A stretch of DNA of 64,000 nucleotides, taken from Martelella endophytica. GTDB taxonomy: Bacteria; Pseudomonadota; Alphaproteobacteria; Rhizobiales; Rhizobiaceae. Below the pieces are notes generated by a model, which was given only the letters and a program-made list of their open reading frames with translations, was not told the DNA's origin and searched no databases. Within the stretch, counting starts at the first letter, position 1. Each line of letters begins with the position of its first letter. This document shows, piece after piece, positions 39,267 to 48,806 of the stretch. The stretch spans positions 3,627,818-3,691,817 of the forward strand of contig NZ_CP010803.1 of the NCBI RefSeq assembly GCF_000960975.1, in the 5' to 3' direction. The translations under genes and the position numbers were made by a program.

Positions 39267-40365
39267 ATCTACGCATACTCTCTTCCACCGCTGCTATGTA
39301 TTTTTCTGCGATCGTCTCTGGTGAGAATTCTAGTACCCGACGCCGCAGTCGTGCCGCATCACGGTTTGACTGAAGCGCTTCCAACAAACCGCTGGCCAGA
39401 CCTTCGCGATCGTTTTGCGGGACGAGAACGCCGTATTCTCCTCCCTTCAAGATCTCCCTAGGTCCACTCTCACAGTCGGTAGACACAGCTACTGTTCCAC
39501 AAGCCAACGCCTCGACCAGCGCATTGGGCCAGCCTTCCCAACGAGAAGACAATACGAAGCAGTCAGCTTTGGCGACATAAGAATAGGGATTCTTGACAAA
39601 CCCCGGCAAGTCGACACACTTTTCCAACCCCTTTCGCCTCACAAGTTCTTCAAGTGCTGCGCGTTCATGGCCTTCGCCAAGTATCACAAGGCGTGCTGGC
39701 GTTGTCTCGATTACCAAAGCAAACGACTCAAGAAGTCGGTCGAAACCCTTTTGGACAGACAGACGCCCCATAGCGACAACAACGGGAATCTGCCGATCCG
39801 CCGCGAACCACCTATGTTCCACCGCTTCTCCGGCCAGCGCGTCAATCCGGCTGGTATCGACGGGATTGGGAATTGCCGTGATCTTGACCGGCTTGCCGTT
39901 GAAGTGCTTGACAAGGGCCGCGCGAATACCCTCACTTTTGGTGATGATGTGATCGGCATGAGGGTAGAGATAGGGGCGCAGCCTCCGTATTGTCTTCCAA
40001 GCCATTCCAGTAACCGCCCCGCCGCTCGCCAGTGGGTTGTTACATTCGACAACAATCACCCTTGTTCTACCGATAAATGGCTTCAATAGAAGGCAACCGA
40101 TGCTTGGCTGGTCGAGTACGGTAAGAACTGCGTCAAACCTCTCGCGCCGCAAGAGCCGGGCCAGCGAAGGGAGTGCCGAAAGCATTCTCTTCCCTAGAGA
40201 AAGAATACGCACGTTGGCGGAGACGTCGCTCAAATAAGGTCCGCGGCGATGATTGAGCACTAAGCTGACATCATGCCCGAGCCCGGCCATTGTATTTGCG
40301 ACGTTGACCGCTACCCGCTCAGCACCGCCACCCGATAAGTTATTTAGTACAAAAGCTACGCGCAT
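39259..40365 (-). CDS. GT4 family glycosyltransferase
   Basis: 368 residues from the ATG at 40365 (MRVAFVLNNLSGGGAERVAV); this ATG overlaps the flippase stop. GT-B fold with GRLSVQKGFDRLLESFALV, LVILGEGHERAALEELV, VDLPGFVKNPYSYVAKADCF and the E-x7-E site in RWEGWPNALVEALACGTVAV. The GGGAER N-terminus is typical of polysaccharide glycosyltransferases that resemble WbpH/EpsD. It adds a sugar to the lipid-linked repeat unit. Cotranscribed with its neighbours by overlaps on both sides. Confidence 0.9.
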   Translation of the reverse strand: MRVAFVLNNLSGGGAERVAVNVANTMAGLGHDVSLVLNHRRGPYLSDVSANVRILSLGKRMLSALPSLARLLRRERFDAVLTVLDQPSIGCLLLKPFIGRTRVIVVECNNPLASGGAVTGMAWKTIRRLRPYLYPHADHIITKSEGIRAALVKHFNGKPVKITAIPNPVDTSRIDALAGEAVEHRWFAADRQIPVVVAMGRLSVQKGFDRLLESFALVIETTPARLVILGEGHERAALEELVRRKGLEKCVDLPGFVKNPYSYVAKADCFVLSSRWEGWPNALVEALACGTVAVSTDCESGPREILKGGEYGVLVPQNDREGLASGLLEALQSNRDAARLRRRVLEFSPETIAEKYIAAVEESMRRYD

Positions 40366-41657
40366 TAGCTCCACTCTTTATCGTTGTTTCGCGCAATGCT
40401 TAATGCCGTGACTATCATCACGAAATTAAATACAACACAAATAGATGTATAGCCAGCAATAGCATAAACGGAATCGTAATTGTAGGATATTGATAACAAC
40501 GCCATTAACTGACAAATAAACATAAGTATCTCGAAGATAAATTGCAACTTCTGCCGGCCATAGGTATGAAAAATACACCAGGCGGGTATTTTAACCAGAA
40601 CGGTCAGCATCCAAAGACCGACCCACCGGGCATACTCGCCGGCCTCACGCCACTCATCGCCAAATATGAAACCAAATATATACGGTCCGAAAGCAATCAC
40701 TGGCGAAAATATGACACCACCAAATGCGGCCAGCCCGAGAGACGCCTTCAGCGCGCTTGGAAAAGCGCGCTGCCTGTTGTTAACACGCGCCGAAATATGC
40801 TGCAGCAGAACCTGCCTAATGGATTGACTAATGAAATTGATGGGAAGCTGCATGGTGCGGATCGTCAACCAATACCAACCGACAACATTCGCGCCAAAAA
40901 AACTGCCTAAGATAAAATATGGAAGGTTTTGCGTCAGGGATGTCAAAAGGTCCTGCGGGGCGGTGAACTGCGGTAATCGCCTGAAGCGGATGGCCGCCAC
41001 TTTCATCCGGCGCCATGAGTAACCATGCATCAGGATACGCCGGTGAGGCCAGACCGCCTGCTTTATAAGAACTCCAGCAGCAAAAAAGAAGGCTATTATC
41101 TGGGCAGCAACGAGACCATGAACGCCCCAAGCCAAGAAAGCGGTTATGATCTGCAGGGATGCGAGAACGGCAGCTCGGGAGAACTGATATAGAGCCTGAG
41201 GACGATACACTTTGTGACGCGTAGCCCATTGGCTCCCGCTAAGAAAAAGGCCAATCGATATGACCTGAAGAGGAACCCATGGCAGGACGTCAGTGAGGGC
41301 ATCGGAGCTCATCAGACGTGCCACGATATCGCCCCCGCCCGACACCAGGAAAAGGCCGAAAATTGCAGCTATGGAAAATACGATAGTGATGCAAAGCCCC
41401 CATAATGACGCGGCCATCCCCTCACCTTTTGCCAAAACAATACCGAGATCGTAGCGGAGGGATGAGACATTACCGATGAGGAATGCGAGCGACGTAAAAA
41501 GACCGAATAGGCCAAAGGTTTGAGGATCCAGAAGTCGCGTCAGAACAGGCGACGCTAACAGTGTGATTGCCTGCCCTGCTGCAACACCGACGCTAAGCAT
41601 TCCGACGCGCCTCAGCAGAACGCTGCTAGTCAGCTTTGAAAACATATTTTGCGGCAT
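40365..41657 (-). CDS. Oligosaccharide flippase (Wzx-like)
   Basis: 430 residues, about twelve membrane helices, MATE/MVF-like polysaccharide_synt fold. It opens FSKLTSSVLLRRVGMLSVGV and has PVLTRLLDPQTFGLFGLFTS, the usual second-helix motif of this family, and FRRLPQFTAPQDLLTSLTQN between halves. Wzx proteins move the undecaprenyl-linked repeat unit across the inner membrane for the polymerase at 36901. Start follows 21 bases after the Alg13-like gene. Confidence 0.92.
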   Translation of the reverse strand: MPQNMFSKLTSSVLLRRVGMLSVGVAAGQAITLLASPVLTRLLDPQTFGLFGLFTSLAFLIGNVSSLRYDLGIVLAKGEGMAASLWGLCITIVFSIAAIFGLFLVSGGGDIVARLMSSDALTDVLPWVPLQVISIGLFLSGSQWATRHKVYRPQALYQFSRAAVLASLQIITAFLAWGVHGLVAAQIIAFFFAAGVLIKQAVWPHRRILMHGYSWRRMKVAAIRFRRLPQFTAPQDLLTSLTQNLPYFILGSFFGANVVGWYWLTIRTMQLPINFISQSIRQVLLQHISARVNNRQRAFPSALKASLGLAAFGGVIFSPVIAFGPYIFGFIFGDEWREAGEYARWVGLWMLTVLVKIPAWCIFHTYGRQKLQFIFEILMFICQLMALLSISYNYDSVYAIAGYTSICVVFNFVMIVTALSIARNNDKEWS

Positions 41658-41678
41658 AAATAATCTCGTAAAACCGCC

Positions 41679-42161
41679 TCAATTTTTCGCAATAAAGTCT
41701 TTGAGCGCTTGAAGTAATTGCGGCGTCGCCGTTGCAGAAACATCACGTCCGCTTCCCGTTAACTCGTCGCGTCTGTCGAGCAAATCAAACATCTCAGCCT
41801 TGTCTTTAGCGACGTAGATGCCTGGCTTGTTTGAAAAGCGCTGCGTGGTTGCCAACTGATGGTCATTGCGATGCTCGCCGAAGCGCGCCAGGCGAGGCAT
41901 AATCACAAGCGGTTTCGCCATCTCCAAAGCGCCGATAATGGTACCCATACCAGCATGGCCGATGAGCAGAGCAGCCTGCCGCTGAAAACTTGCAAACTCC
42001 AAGGGGTCGATATAGGCGTAGGTCTTGATCGCCCTCGACTTGAAGTTGCTCGGACCTACTTGCGCTACGACATCTGAGACGCCCCGCTCGAACGCCCACT
42101 GATCAATTATCTCAATCATCCTATCGAACGGGAACTGCGTGCCAACGGCGACGAAAATCAT
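41679..42161 (-). CDS. Alg13/PssE-like catalytic half of a split glycosyltransferase
   Basis: 160 residues from the ATG overlapping the upstream stop (ATGA). GT28 C-terminal domain: MIFVAVGTQFPFDRMI, LIGHAGMGTIIGALEMAKPLVIMPR (quoted as LIGHAGMGTIIGALEMA and KPLVIMPR), GEHRNDHQLATTQRF. In rhizobia the PssD-PssE pair is a two-part glucuronosyltransferase; in eukaryotes Alg14-Alg13 is the equivalent. The overlap with the Alg14-like gene argues for a one-to-one complex on the membrane. UDP-GlcA as donor fits the dehydrogenase at 44469. Confidence 0.9.
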   Translation of the reverse strand: MIFVAVGTQFPFDRMIEIIDQWAFERGVSDVVAQVGPSNFKSRAIKTYAYIDPLEFASFQRQAALLIGHAGMGTIIGALEMAKPLVIMPRLARFGEHRNDHQLATTQRFSNKPGIYVAKDKAEMFDLLDRRDELTGSGRDVSATATPQLLQALKDFIAKN

Positions 42162-42607
42162 ACGACGGCTCCCTTCCACTCAACCCCTTCGTATTTTGCA
42201 GCAACTTCCGGCCACTGCGACAAAACCATATCAGCTCGACCGACGGCCAAACGGCCCGACAATGAGAGCTCTTCGGCGTTTGCTATGCTGTCGATCCAAA
42301 CAGTGTTGGCACCAAGCAAACGGCCAATCAAAAGCGCAATGACACCAGGAGCAGCACCCGTAGTGACAATAACTTTAGGGCGAATACGTATTATCAGATA
42401 AAACAACCTAATTGATAGAATAAAAAGCCTAAACTTTTCCGATTTCGATGCGTCTGGAACAAATCTAACCTTTTCACCGGGCAGTATATCAGACATATGC
42501 TTCATGGTTGTGATATAGGTGACATCACAGCCCTCGAAGGCTGGCCTAAGACGCAGAAGCTGCACCCAGTGCCCCCCTGCAGACGCAATAGCGATAAGCT
42601 TTTTCAA
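42158..42607 (-). CDS. Alg14/PssD-like membrane half of a split glycosyltransferase
   Basis: 149 residues of the Alg14 family. MKKLIAIASAGGHWVQLLRL at the start, a hydrophobic anchor near 65-75 (FILSIRLFYLIIRI) and VIVTTGAAPGVIALLIGRLL near 80. It binds the lipid acceptor and recruits the catalytic partner encoded by the overlapping next gene. Homologous to PssD of rhizobial exopolysaccharide synthesis. A/T-rich intergenic DNA of about 135 bases precedes it. Confidence 0.92.
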   Translation of the reverse strand: MKKLIAIASAGGHWVQLLRLRPAFEGCDVTYITTMKHMSDILPGEKVRFVPDASKSEKFRLFILSIRLFYLIIRIRPKVIVTTGAAPGVIALLIGRLLGANTVWIDSIANAEELSLSGRLAVGRADMVLSQWPEVAAKYEGVEWKGAVV

Positions 42608-42744
42608 TTATTCACCTCAAAAATATACACAAATTATCAGATTATATACTCACGAAGATAAATTCACCACACGATATATAGAGTATACAATACTAAAGAA
42701 TCATATTCATATAAACGAGTTTGTTCGATATGAATTTTTTACGT

Positions 42745-43260
42745 CTATTTTAGGCGGTCTTTGTACAATTCGAGGTAAAAAGACTTCTTTTCGTCATCCG
42801 GCAAACGCTTAGTGCGCTTCCCGATCTCATGAACTTTCTCACGATACTCATCGAGCCTGCGGAGCACTTTTGCCGGAACTCCGACAGCAACAACATTATC
42901 GGGTATGTCACGTGTGACCACGGACCCAGCACCAATTACGACGTTACTCCCAACTGTCACGCCAGGCATAATTACTGCCCCATAGCCTATAAAGACATTG
43001 TCTCCGACTACGATAGGTTTTACCACATCAATGTCAGGGCTACTATTGCGGAAAACCCAAACGCCTCCATCATGGGTTTCGAACCGTGTAGCCGTGGCAC
43101 TGACATGATTACCAAGCTTTATGAGATATGGTTCAGAACTATAGCTGACTCGAATAAGGCGGCAATTCTCGCCAACATTGACACCAATCATCCGTGCATA
43201 GTGCACCGGGGCGCGACGCTTGTAATAGGCTAATTGGATCTTTTTCAATATGCGTTTCAA
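42745..43260 (-). CDS. Hexapeptide-repeat O-acetyltransferase
   Basis: 171 residues with a TTG start backed by GGAG seven bases upstream. Left-handed beta-helix repeats: IVVGDNVFIGYGAVIMPGVT, VGSNVVIGAGSVVTRDIPDN, VVAVGVPAKVLRRL, all typical of LbH acetyltransferases; the catalytic His is likely in FETHDGGVWVF. Such enzymes acetylate a sugar of the repeat unit from acetyl-CoA on the cytoplasmic side. It stands alone between A/T-rich gaps but on the locus strand. Specific acceptor unknown. Confidence 0.88.
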   Translation of the reverse strand: MKRILKKIQLAYYKRRAPVHYARMIGVNVGENCRLIRVSYSSEPYLIKLGNHVSATATRFETHDGGVWVFRNSSPDIDVVKPIVVGDNVFIGYGAVIMPGVTVGSNVVIGAGSVVTRDIPDNVVAVGVPAKVLRRLDEYREKVHEIGKRTKRLPDDEKKSFYLELYKDRLK

Positions 43261-43440
43261 ACCGTTTCTCCGGATCAGCTCAAGACAATATTGCTTCGTG
43301 ATTAAACAGAAGGGCTAAAGGCGGTTCTCGCTCAAGAAATCAACTGCTCTCTGCCCGTCCTGTCCAAAAGACAGGCTGCAGCAAGAGAGAGAACGCGCGC
43401 TGTAGCAACAACCGAGTTTCAGCCACGAGCTACCCAGATC

Positions 43441-44457
43441 CTAAAGCTGATAGTAATCGCGATACCAATCAACAAACTGAGCAACCCCCTTAATTACCGG
43501 CGTCGTCGGCCTGTAGCCCGTGAGCGACATGAGCAGCGACGCATCCGCCCAGGTTGCAGGCACATCTCCGGCCTGCATTGGCATCAAGTTGCGCTCTGCG
43601 ACCTTCCCCGTCGCCCTTTCGATGGCCTCAATGAACTCGGTCAGCTGAACTGAATCGGAATTTCCGATGTTAACTACCCGCCATGGGGCTACTGGTGACA
43701 GGCTATCACCGTCAGGCACAATCCCGTCTTCGGGACGCACCGGCGGTACGTCAATCAGCAATCGGATGGCATTTACGAGATCTTCAACGAAAGTGAAGTC
43801 ACGCTTCATGTCACCGAAGTTATAGACATCAATCGGACGCCCTTCGAGAATAGCTTTAGTAAACTTGAACAATGCCATATCAGGCCGCCCCCAAGGGCCA
43901 TAAACGGTGAAGAACCGAAACATCGTGATCGGAAGTTCAAACAAATGCGCATAGGAATGCGCCATGTTCTCATTCGCCTTCTTTGTGGCAGCATAAAAGG
44001 ACATCTGGTGGTCGGCCTTCACCGTTTCGACATAAGGCATGTCCGTGTTGGCACCGTAAGCCGATGAGGTAGAAGCCAGCAAAGAATGAGCAGGCGGAAA
44101 TGCCCGCATAGCCTGCAGCAGCTCAAATGTGCCGATAAGGTTGCTTTCAAGGTAAGAGCGAGGATTCTCGATAGAGTAACGCACGCCGGCTTGCGCAGCG
44201 AGATGTACCACGACATCTGGCTTTTCGTCAGAGAAGATATCCATCAGCAAGTCAGGCGCTTCGACACAATCATTGATCGCGCGAAACCCTTGATTCTGCA
44301 AAAGCATGGACTGCCGCCGCTCCTTGAGAGCTACATCATAATAGTCAGTCATTGCATCGAGCCCGATCACCCTGAAGCCATCTGCGAGCAAGCGGCAGCA
44401 AAGATGATATCCAATAAATCCGGCGGAACCGGTAACAAATGCTGTACGGCTGGTCAT
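43441..44457 (-). CDS. lpsL: UDP-glucuronate 4-epimerase-like NAD-dependent epimerase
   Basis: 338 residues, extended SDR. Cofactor motif TGSAGFIGYHL near 9-19, catalytic STSSAYGAN and YAATKKANE (Tyr-x3-Lys), FRFFTVYGPWGRPDMALF, and YNFGDMKRDFTFVEDLV. These are the hallmarks of UDP-glucuronate 4-epimerases (LpsL/CapI), which interconvert UDP-GlcA and UDP-GalA. The neighbouring UDP-glucose dehydrogenase supplies the substrate, 11 bases upstream, so the two form a UDP-uronic-acid module. Confidence 0.88.
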   Translation of the reverse strand: MTSRTAFVTGSAGFIGYHLCCRLLADGFRVIGLDAMTDYYDVALKERRQSMLLQNQGFRAINDCVEAPDLLMDIFSDEKPDVVVHLAAQAGVRYSIENPRSYLESNLIGTFELLQAMRAFPPAHSLLASTSSAYGANTDMPYVETVKADHQMSFYAATKKANENMAHSYAHLFELPITMFRFFTVYGPWGRPDMALFKFTKAILEGRPIDVYNFGDMKRDFTFVEDLVNAIRLLIDVPPVRPEDGIVPDGDSLSPVAPWRVVNIGNSDSVQLTEFIEAIERATGKVAERNLMPMQAGDVPATWADASLLMSLTGYRPTTPVIKGVAQFVDWYRDYYQL

Positions 44458-44468
44458 ATCAATTCTCC

Positions 44469-45635
44469 TCAGTCCGCACCGAACAGGTCACGGGTAAAGA
44501 CCTTGTCAATCACATCTGAAATATCGGCCGTCACTCGGTTAGCTACGATCACATCGCTCTTTGCCTTAAATTCAGACAGCTCGTTTACCACAGGAGATTT
44601 AAAGAACTCCGGAGCATCAAGAACGGGCTCATATACGATAACGTCGATACCCTTAGCCTTGACCCGCTTCATGATGCCCTGAATGGAGGATTGCCGAAAA
44701 TTATCCGATCCAGCTTTCATGACCAGTCGATAGATGCCGACCGTCTTGGGACTTTTCGCAATGATCTGGTCGGCCAGATAATCTTTCCTCGTTCGATTTG
44801 CATCCACGATGGCACGGATGAGATTCTGCGGCACTTCCGAGTAGTTTGCCAATAGTTGTTTCGTGTCCTTCGGCAAGCAGTAACCGCCGTAGCCGAACGA
44901 AGGATTGTTGTAGTGGCTACCGATACGTGGATCGAGTCCGACGCCCTCGATGATCTGCTTGGAGTCCATTCCATGCGACATGGCGTAGGAATCGAGCTCA
45001 TTAAAATAGGCAACGCGCATTGCGAGATAGGTATTGGCGAACAGTTTGATCGCTTCCGCCTCCGAGGGATCGGTAAAGAGGACAGGAACATCTTTTGTGA
45101 TCGCCCCTCCAAGTAGCAGGTCGGCAAACTGTCTGGCGCGCTCAGAGCGCTCTCCCACAATGATCCTGGACGGGTGAAGGTTGTCATAAAGTGCCCGTCC
45201 TTCCCTAAGGAACTCAGGCGAGAACATCACCATATTTGTATTCAGCTCGCTGCGCATACGCTCAATGAAACCAACAGGCACTGTTGACTTCACCACCACC
45301 GTCGCAGAGGGATTGATCTCCTTCACCTGCTTGATGACGGCCTCAACGGATGATGTGTCAAAATAATTGTTTACCGAATCGTAGTTAGTCGGCGTAGCGA
45401 CGATCACGAACGAAGCGTCCTTGTAAGCAACACCATATTCGGTGGTTGCGAAAAGATTTAGTTTTCTGTTCCTCAGAAAATCTTCGATTTCATTGTCGAC
45501 GATCGGACTAATTTTATTGTTTAGGTCAGCGACCCGATCCGGACTTATATCTACAGCAATCACTTCGTTGTTCTGCGCCAACAAAATGGCATTTGACAGA
45601 CCAACATATCCAATTCCTGCGACGGCGATCTTCAT
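44469..45635 (-). CDS. ugd: UDP-glucose 6-dehydrogenase
   Basis: 388 residues, the shorter Ugd form. NAD site [15 protein letters not shown] near 7, the VKSTVPVGF and [15 protein letters not shown] blocks, and the catalytic Cys in [15 protein letters not shown] near 255. It oxidises UDP-glucose twice to UDP-glucuronate. First of the UGD-epimerase pair. Alternative: a UDP-N-acetyl sugar dehydrogenase, but the short length and the [11 protein letters not shown] form favour Ugd. Confidence 0.92.
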   Translation of the reverse strand: MKIAVAGIGYVGLSNAILLAQNNEVIAVDISPDRVADLNNKISPIVDNEIEDFLRNRKLNLFATTEYGVAYKDASFVIVATPTNYDSVNNYFDTSSVEAVIKQVKEINPSATVVVKSTVPVGFIERMRSELNTNMVMFSPEFLREGRALYDNLHPSRIIVGERSERARQFADLLLGGAITKDVPVLFTDPSEAEAIKLFANTYLAMRVAYFNELDSYAMSHGMDSKQIIEGVGLDPRIGSHYNNPSFGYGGYCLPKDTKQLLANYSEVPQNLIRAIVDANRTRKDYLADQIIAKSPKTVGIYRLVMKAGSDNFRQSSIQGIMKRVKAKGIDVIVYEPVLDAPEFFKSPVVNELSEFKAKSDVIVANRVTADISDVIDKVFTRDLFGAD

Positions 45636-45727
45636 ATCAACACCTATTCAGTATCTAAATTCTATAGCTTAAAATGAGAAACTATATGAAACGTCAACTC
45701 GACACTATCGATGACAACAAGACTACA

Positions 45728-46798
45728 TCACCCCTCCTTAGCTCTGGGCAAGCGAGCAAAGAGAGATGCTAAGATATTGGCATACCAGTAGCTTTTCCGC
45801 TCGATGAAATTAAACGACATCCAACCCAGAAACAGAACCAGCGCAATCGTGCCAGCAATCATAAGTAGGTATCCAGCCGCCGACCAGCCGGCGGGCAGTG
45901 AAGTCAGAATCGTCACACCAATATTCTGATGCAACAAATAGGTTGAATAGCTGACAGCTCCAACAAAAACCAGCGGTCTAAAGCAAAGAAATCCCACGAG
46001 AGGCCGATTAAAAACAAGCAATATAAAAATAAAATAAAATGAAGTAACAACTAAACAACTATAGAAATCATTTCCGGTTAAGAATAATGCAGAGTAGACC
46101 ACACAAACCATAATGGAATTTGATATTAAGTTACGACCCTGAAATATATTATAAAACAGAACACCAGATATAAAAAGATATAAATGATCGGTGAAGAATA
46201 ACATATTGTTCGCAAAGTAAGCATATCGCCATCCAAGGAGCAAGAATATTATTCTGAGGGCGTACGCAACAAAAAACATAAACATCATGTTCGTGACGAG
46301 CGTAAATTTGCGAAAATACGGCATGAACGCAAAAACCGCTGCCCAAAAATAGAATCGAACTTCAACAAATAGCGACCAGTACGCCCCATCTATATAATCC
46401 GCATTGGGGAATATCGGATGCCAGAGCAGCGGACGCGTGAAAGTCCACGAAGGAAAGAACCCCTCCCAACCGACTCGTCGAAACTGCGTGAAGGGCGTAT
46501 CAACGGACCACATAACCGCGAAGGTTAAGAGGGAACACGCAATCATCGGCGGCAGCAACCGACCAAGACGTTTTGAAACAAATTCAACGGCCACCGCACT
46601 CCGCTCCAATGTGAGCGAAATCACGAATCCGGAAATAATAAAAAACAGATGAACGCCAAGCTTCCCATACTCGAACACGTTGCTGACATTGAACCCATAG
46701 GGATAGAAGTCTGGAAATCGGCCAAGGTAGTGATAGAAAATTACGATGAGTATCGCCACCCCACGCAAACCATCGAGTTCTCTCAAACGGTCTCTCAT
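45728..46798 (-). CDS. Acyltransferase 3 family membrane protein
   Basis: 356 residues, about ten membrane helices. RELDGLRGVAILIVIFYHYL at the start, the LGVHLFFIISGFVISLTLER segment with the conserved Ser-Gly-Phe, SKRLGRLLPPMI and SLFVEVRFYFWAAVFAF. No SGNH domain. It likely O-acylates the polysaccharide or another envelope glycan. Strong A/T bias compared with core genes. Confidence 0.92.
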   Translation of the reverse strand: MRDRLRELDGLRGVAILIVIFYHYLGRFPDFYPYGFNVSNVFEYGKLGVHLFFIISGFVISLTLERSAVAVEFVSKRLGRLLPPMIACSLLTFAVMWSVDTPFTQFRRVGWEGFFPSWTFTRPLLWHPIFPNADYIDGAYWSLFVEVRFYFWAAVFAFMPYFRKFTLVTNMMFMFFVAYALRIIFLLLGWRYAYFANNMLFFTDHLYLFISGVLFYNIFQGRNLISNSIMVCVVYSALFLTGNDFYSCLVVTSFYFIFILLVFNRPLVGFLCFRPLVFVGAVSYSTYLLHQNIGVTILTSLPAGWSAAGYLLMIAGTIALVLFLGWMSFNFIERKSYWYANILASLFARLPRAKEG

Positions 46799-46855
46799 TA
46801 ATAACTTCCTAAAAACTCTTTTTGAACAAGCATCATAAAAAATACCCGAGAAAAC

Positions 46856-47917
46856 TTAGCTAGTTCGAAGACGAGCGAAGACCCCGATCAAGGGTTGCTC
46901 CACCAATCTGTAAGCGACGCCGCCAGCAGAAGCTGCAATCAAAAACGCGACGAGAAAATAAGCATGCGGTCCAATTGCGTCGATCACCCCAAACTTCATT
47001 GAAATCTGCGTTAGTACAGAAATTACAGCCGAATGAACCAGATAGACGGAATAAGATGCATCGCCGAAGAATCTGAGTAGTGAGGGATACCGGAGTGCGT
47101 ATCGCCTTTCGATCAGTATCGCACCGATAATGATGCACCAGAAGCTTGGCCCTAGGATAAAGTGTAAATATGAAAAGCGCTCCTCGGAAAGGTTCGCAAT
47201 GCGAATAATTTCCGATCCCAGCACGGCATACAAAACGAAGAGAAGCATGCCGGCCATGAAGACAACGGCTCCTAAGCGCTCGGGAATGTGCTTGAGCAAA
47301 ACGAACCCGAGCATCCCCATCAAGAAATAGAGATTCCAGAGAGATAAAAGATCAAACGGAAGAAACCATCCGGCGAAATATCCCACGATAATTACGCCAG
47401 CCCACCCCACGAACCCCCAAAGGGCCCTCCGCCCAAACAAAAGCAACACGATAAAGAGCAGATAAAATCGCACCTCGTACACAAGCGTCCACGCGACCTT
47501 CAGCGGCAGGCTGATAGCACCGCCATCCAGCGGAAACAGAATGTAGGACGAAATCAAATTAATAGGGTGCCAAGAAAAATCGGGATAACCGATACCGACA
47601 GCTGCGGCTAGCAGGAACAACGTTAGATAGACCCAATATGCGGGATAGACACGCGCAGCACGCTTATAGATATAAGTAGGAACAGAACTCGGAACGCCCA
47701 AATCTTTGTCATGTGCGAGGTAAATTATAAAACCGCTCAAAACAAAAAAGAAACTCACCCCTAAAAAACCATATTTTGCAAATCCTTGAAAAACGACGTG
47801 GCTTCCGTATTGAGGTTCCATCAATATAATATAGGTGTGATAGCAAACTACTGCCAACGCAGCGAGCCCCCGCAACACCTGAACGGATTCAATATTTTTC
47901 TTCACGTTATTGTGCAC
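46856..47917 (-). CDS. Acyltransferase 3 family membrane protein
   Basis: 353 residues from a GTG with GAGG five bases upstream. ESVQVLRGLAALAVVCYHTY, GFLGVSFFFVLSGFIIYLAH, KRAARVYPAYWVYLTLF and WTLVYEVRFYLLFIVLLL are the family motifs. It is distinct in sequence from the acyltransferase at 45728, so it is not a recent duplicate. It is the farthest upstream gene of the minus-strand polysaccharide locus; the promoter should be in the A/T-rich block past 47917. Confidence 0.92.
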   Translation of the reverse strand: MHNNVKKNIESVQVLRGLAALAVVCYHTYIILMEPQYGSHVVFQGFAKYGFLGVSFFFVLSGFIIYLAHDKDLGVPSSVPTYIYKRAARVYPAYWVYLTLFLLAAAVGIGYPDFSWHPINLISSYILFPLDGGAISLPLKVAWTLVYEVRFYLLFIVLLLFGRRALWGFVGWAGVIIVGYFAGWFLPFDLLSLWNLYFLMGMLGFVLLKHIPERLGAVVFMAGMLLFVLYAVLGSEIIRIANLSEERFSYLHFILGPSFWCIIIGAILIERRYALRYPSLLRFFGDASYSVYLVHSAVISVLTQISMKFGVIDAIGPHAYFLVAFLIAASAGGVAYRLVEQPLIGVFARLRTS

Positions 47918-48316
47918 AAAAACCTCAAAAAAAGGGTATAGCTAAACAAAAAATATAAAAAAACGCATAATTAGGCTGAAATAAAGCGCCGGCCCAGATC
48001 GAAATCAGCATAACCAATCTTGATCGCTTTGACAAAGCCAAAGAAATCACTGAGCGCTTCAGCGTCGTGACATGGCCGCGCGCAACGAATTCCTCCTATC
48101 CACGATTTTTCTGCGTTTGCGGGACCTGCTATTTCCTATCACTGTCGCCGCCGTCAACTCCTGTCCTATTCCGGTACGGTCGTACGGTACAACGATCTGA
48201 ACTGATGCCGTGATTGCCCCTTTGATAAGCTTTGTCTACGAGCCCAATTTAAAATTTATTGAATGATACGAGAAAGGATGGGTTCAACCACCTCTGCCAA
48301 GAGCGTGGAGAATCAC
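47918..48316. other. A/T-rich upstream region of the polysaccharide locus; no gene
   Basis: About 400 bases. The first 60 are very A/T-rich and probably carry the promoter for the locus. The rest lacks a coding frame and leads into transposase fragments. Confidence 0.45.
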
Positions 48317-48806
48317 ATGCCCTGGACTGATATCGCCCGCCTGCAGCTTAACCGTGATTGCCTTCGCTATCCAACCGATTTGGCGGGACGTGATTGGGCT
48401 GTAGGGGCGCGAGGCCTCGCCCACGGCCGGTGTCATCGACAGCCAGAGTGTCGCTGATATCCAGGACCGTGACGGTGCACCCGATGTCCTGAAAGCCATC
48501 CGTTACCGCTTCCCCTGGCTGCGCCATGTCTTCGCGGATGGCGGCTATGTCGGGCAGAAGTTGCGAAAGGCGCTGCGTGGATGCGGCCAGTGGAACCTTG
48601 AGATCATCAGGCGCTCCGACACAGCGAAAGGCTTTGAGGTTCTGCCCCGCCGCTGGGTCGTCGAGCGCACCTTCGGCTGGTTCGGTCGATGCCGGCGACT
48701 GGCAAAGGATTGGGAAAAGTCCATCGCAACCGCCACAGCATGGATCAACATCGCAAGCATCAAGGTGATGATCAGGCGACTTGCAAGATATTGTTTCCCA
48801 TCATGA
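48317..48806 (+). pseudogene. IS5-family (IS427-like) transposase remnant with internal deletions
   Basis: Three pieces can be read. MPWTDIARLQLNRDCLRYPTD is the N-terminus, cut at about 48400. REASPTAGVIDSQSV holds the first catalytic Asp, then sequence jumps to DIQDRDGAPDVLKAIRYRFP and WLRHVFADGGYVGQKL with the second Asp. The C-terminal piece EVLPRRWVVERTFGWFGRCR holds the catalytic Glu and runs to the stop. Hundreds of bases expected between the pieces are missing. It belongs to a different IS5 subgroup from the copy at 32466. Confidence 0.87.

Noticed and set aside
37000..48000. LPS O-antigen cluster rather than EPS
   Set aside because: Cannot be excluded, but PssDE-like genes, an ExoQ-like polymerase and a glycanase fit a capsule or exopolysaccharide better; no ABC exporter or waaL-specific sign.
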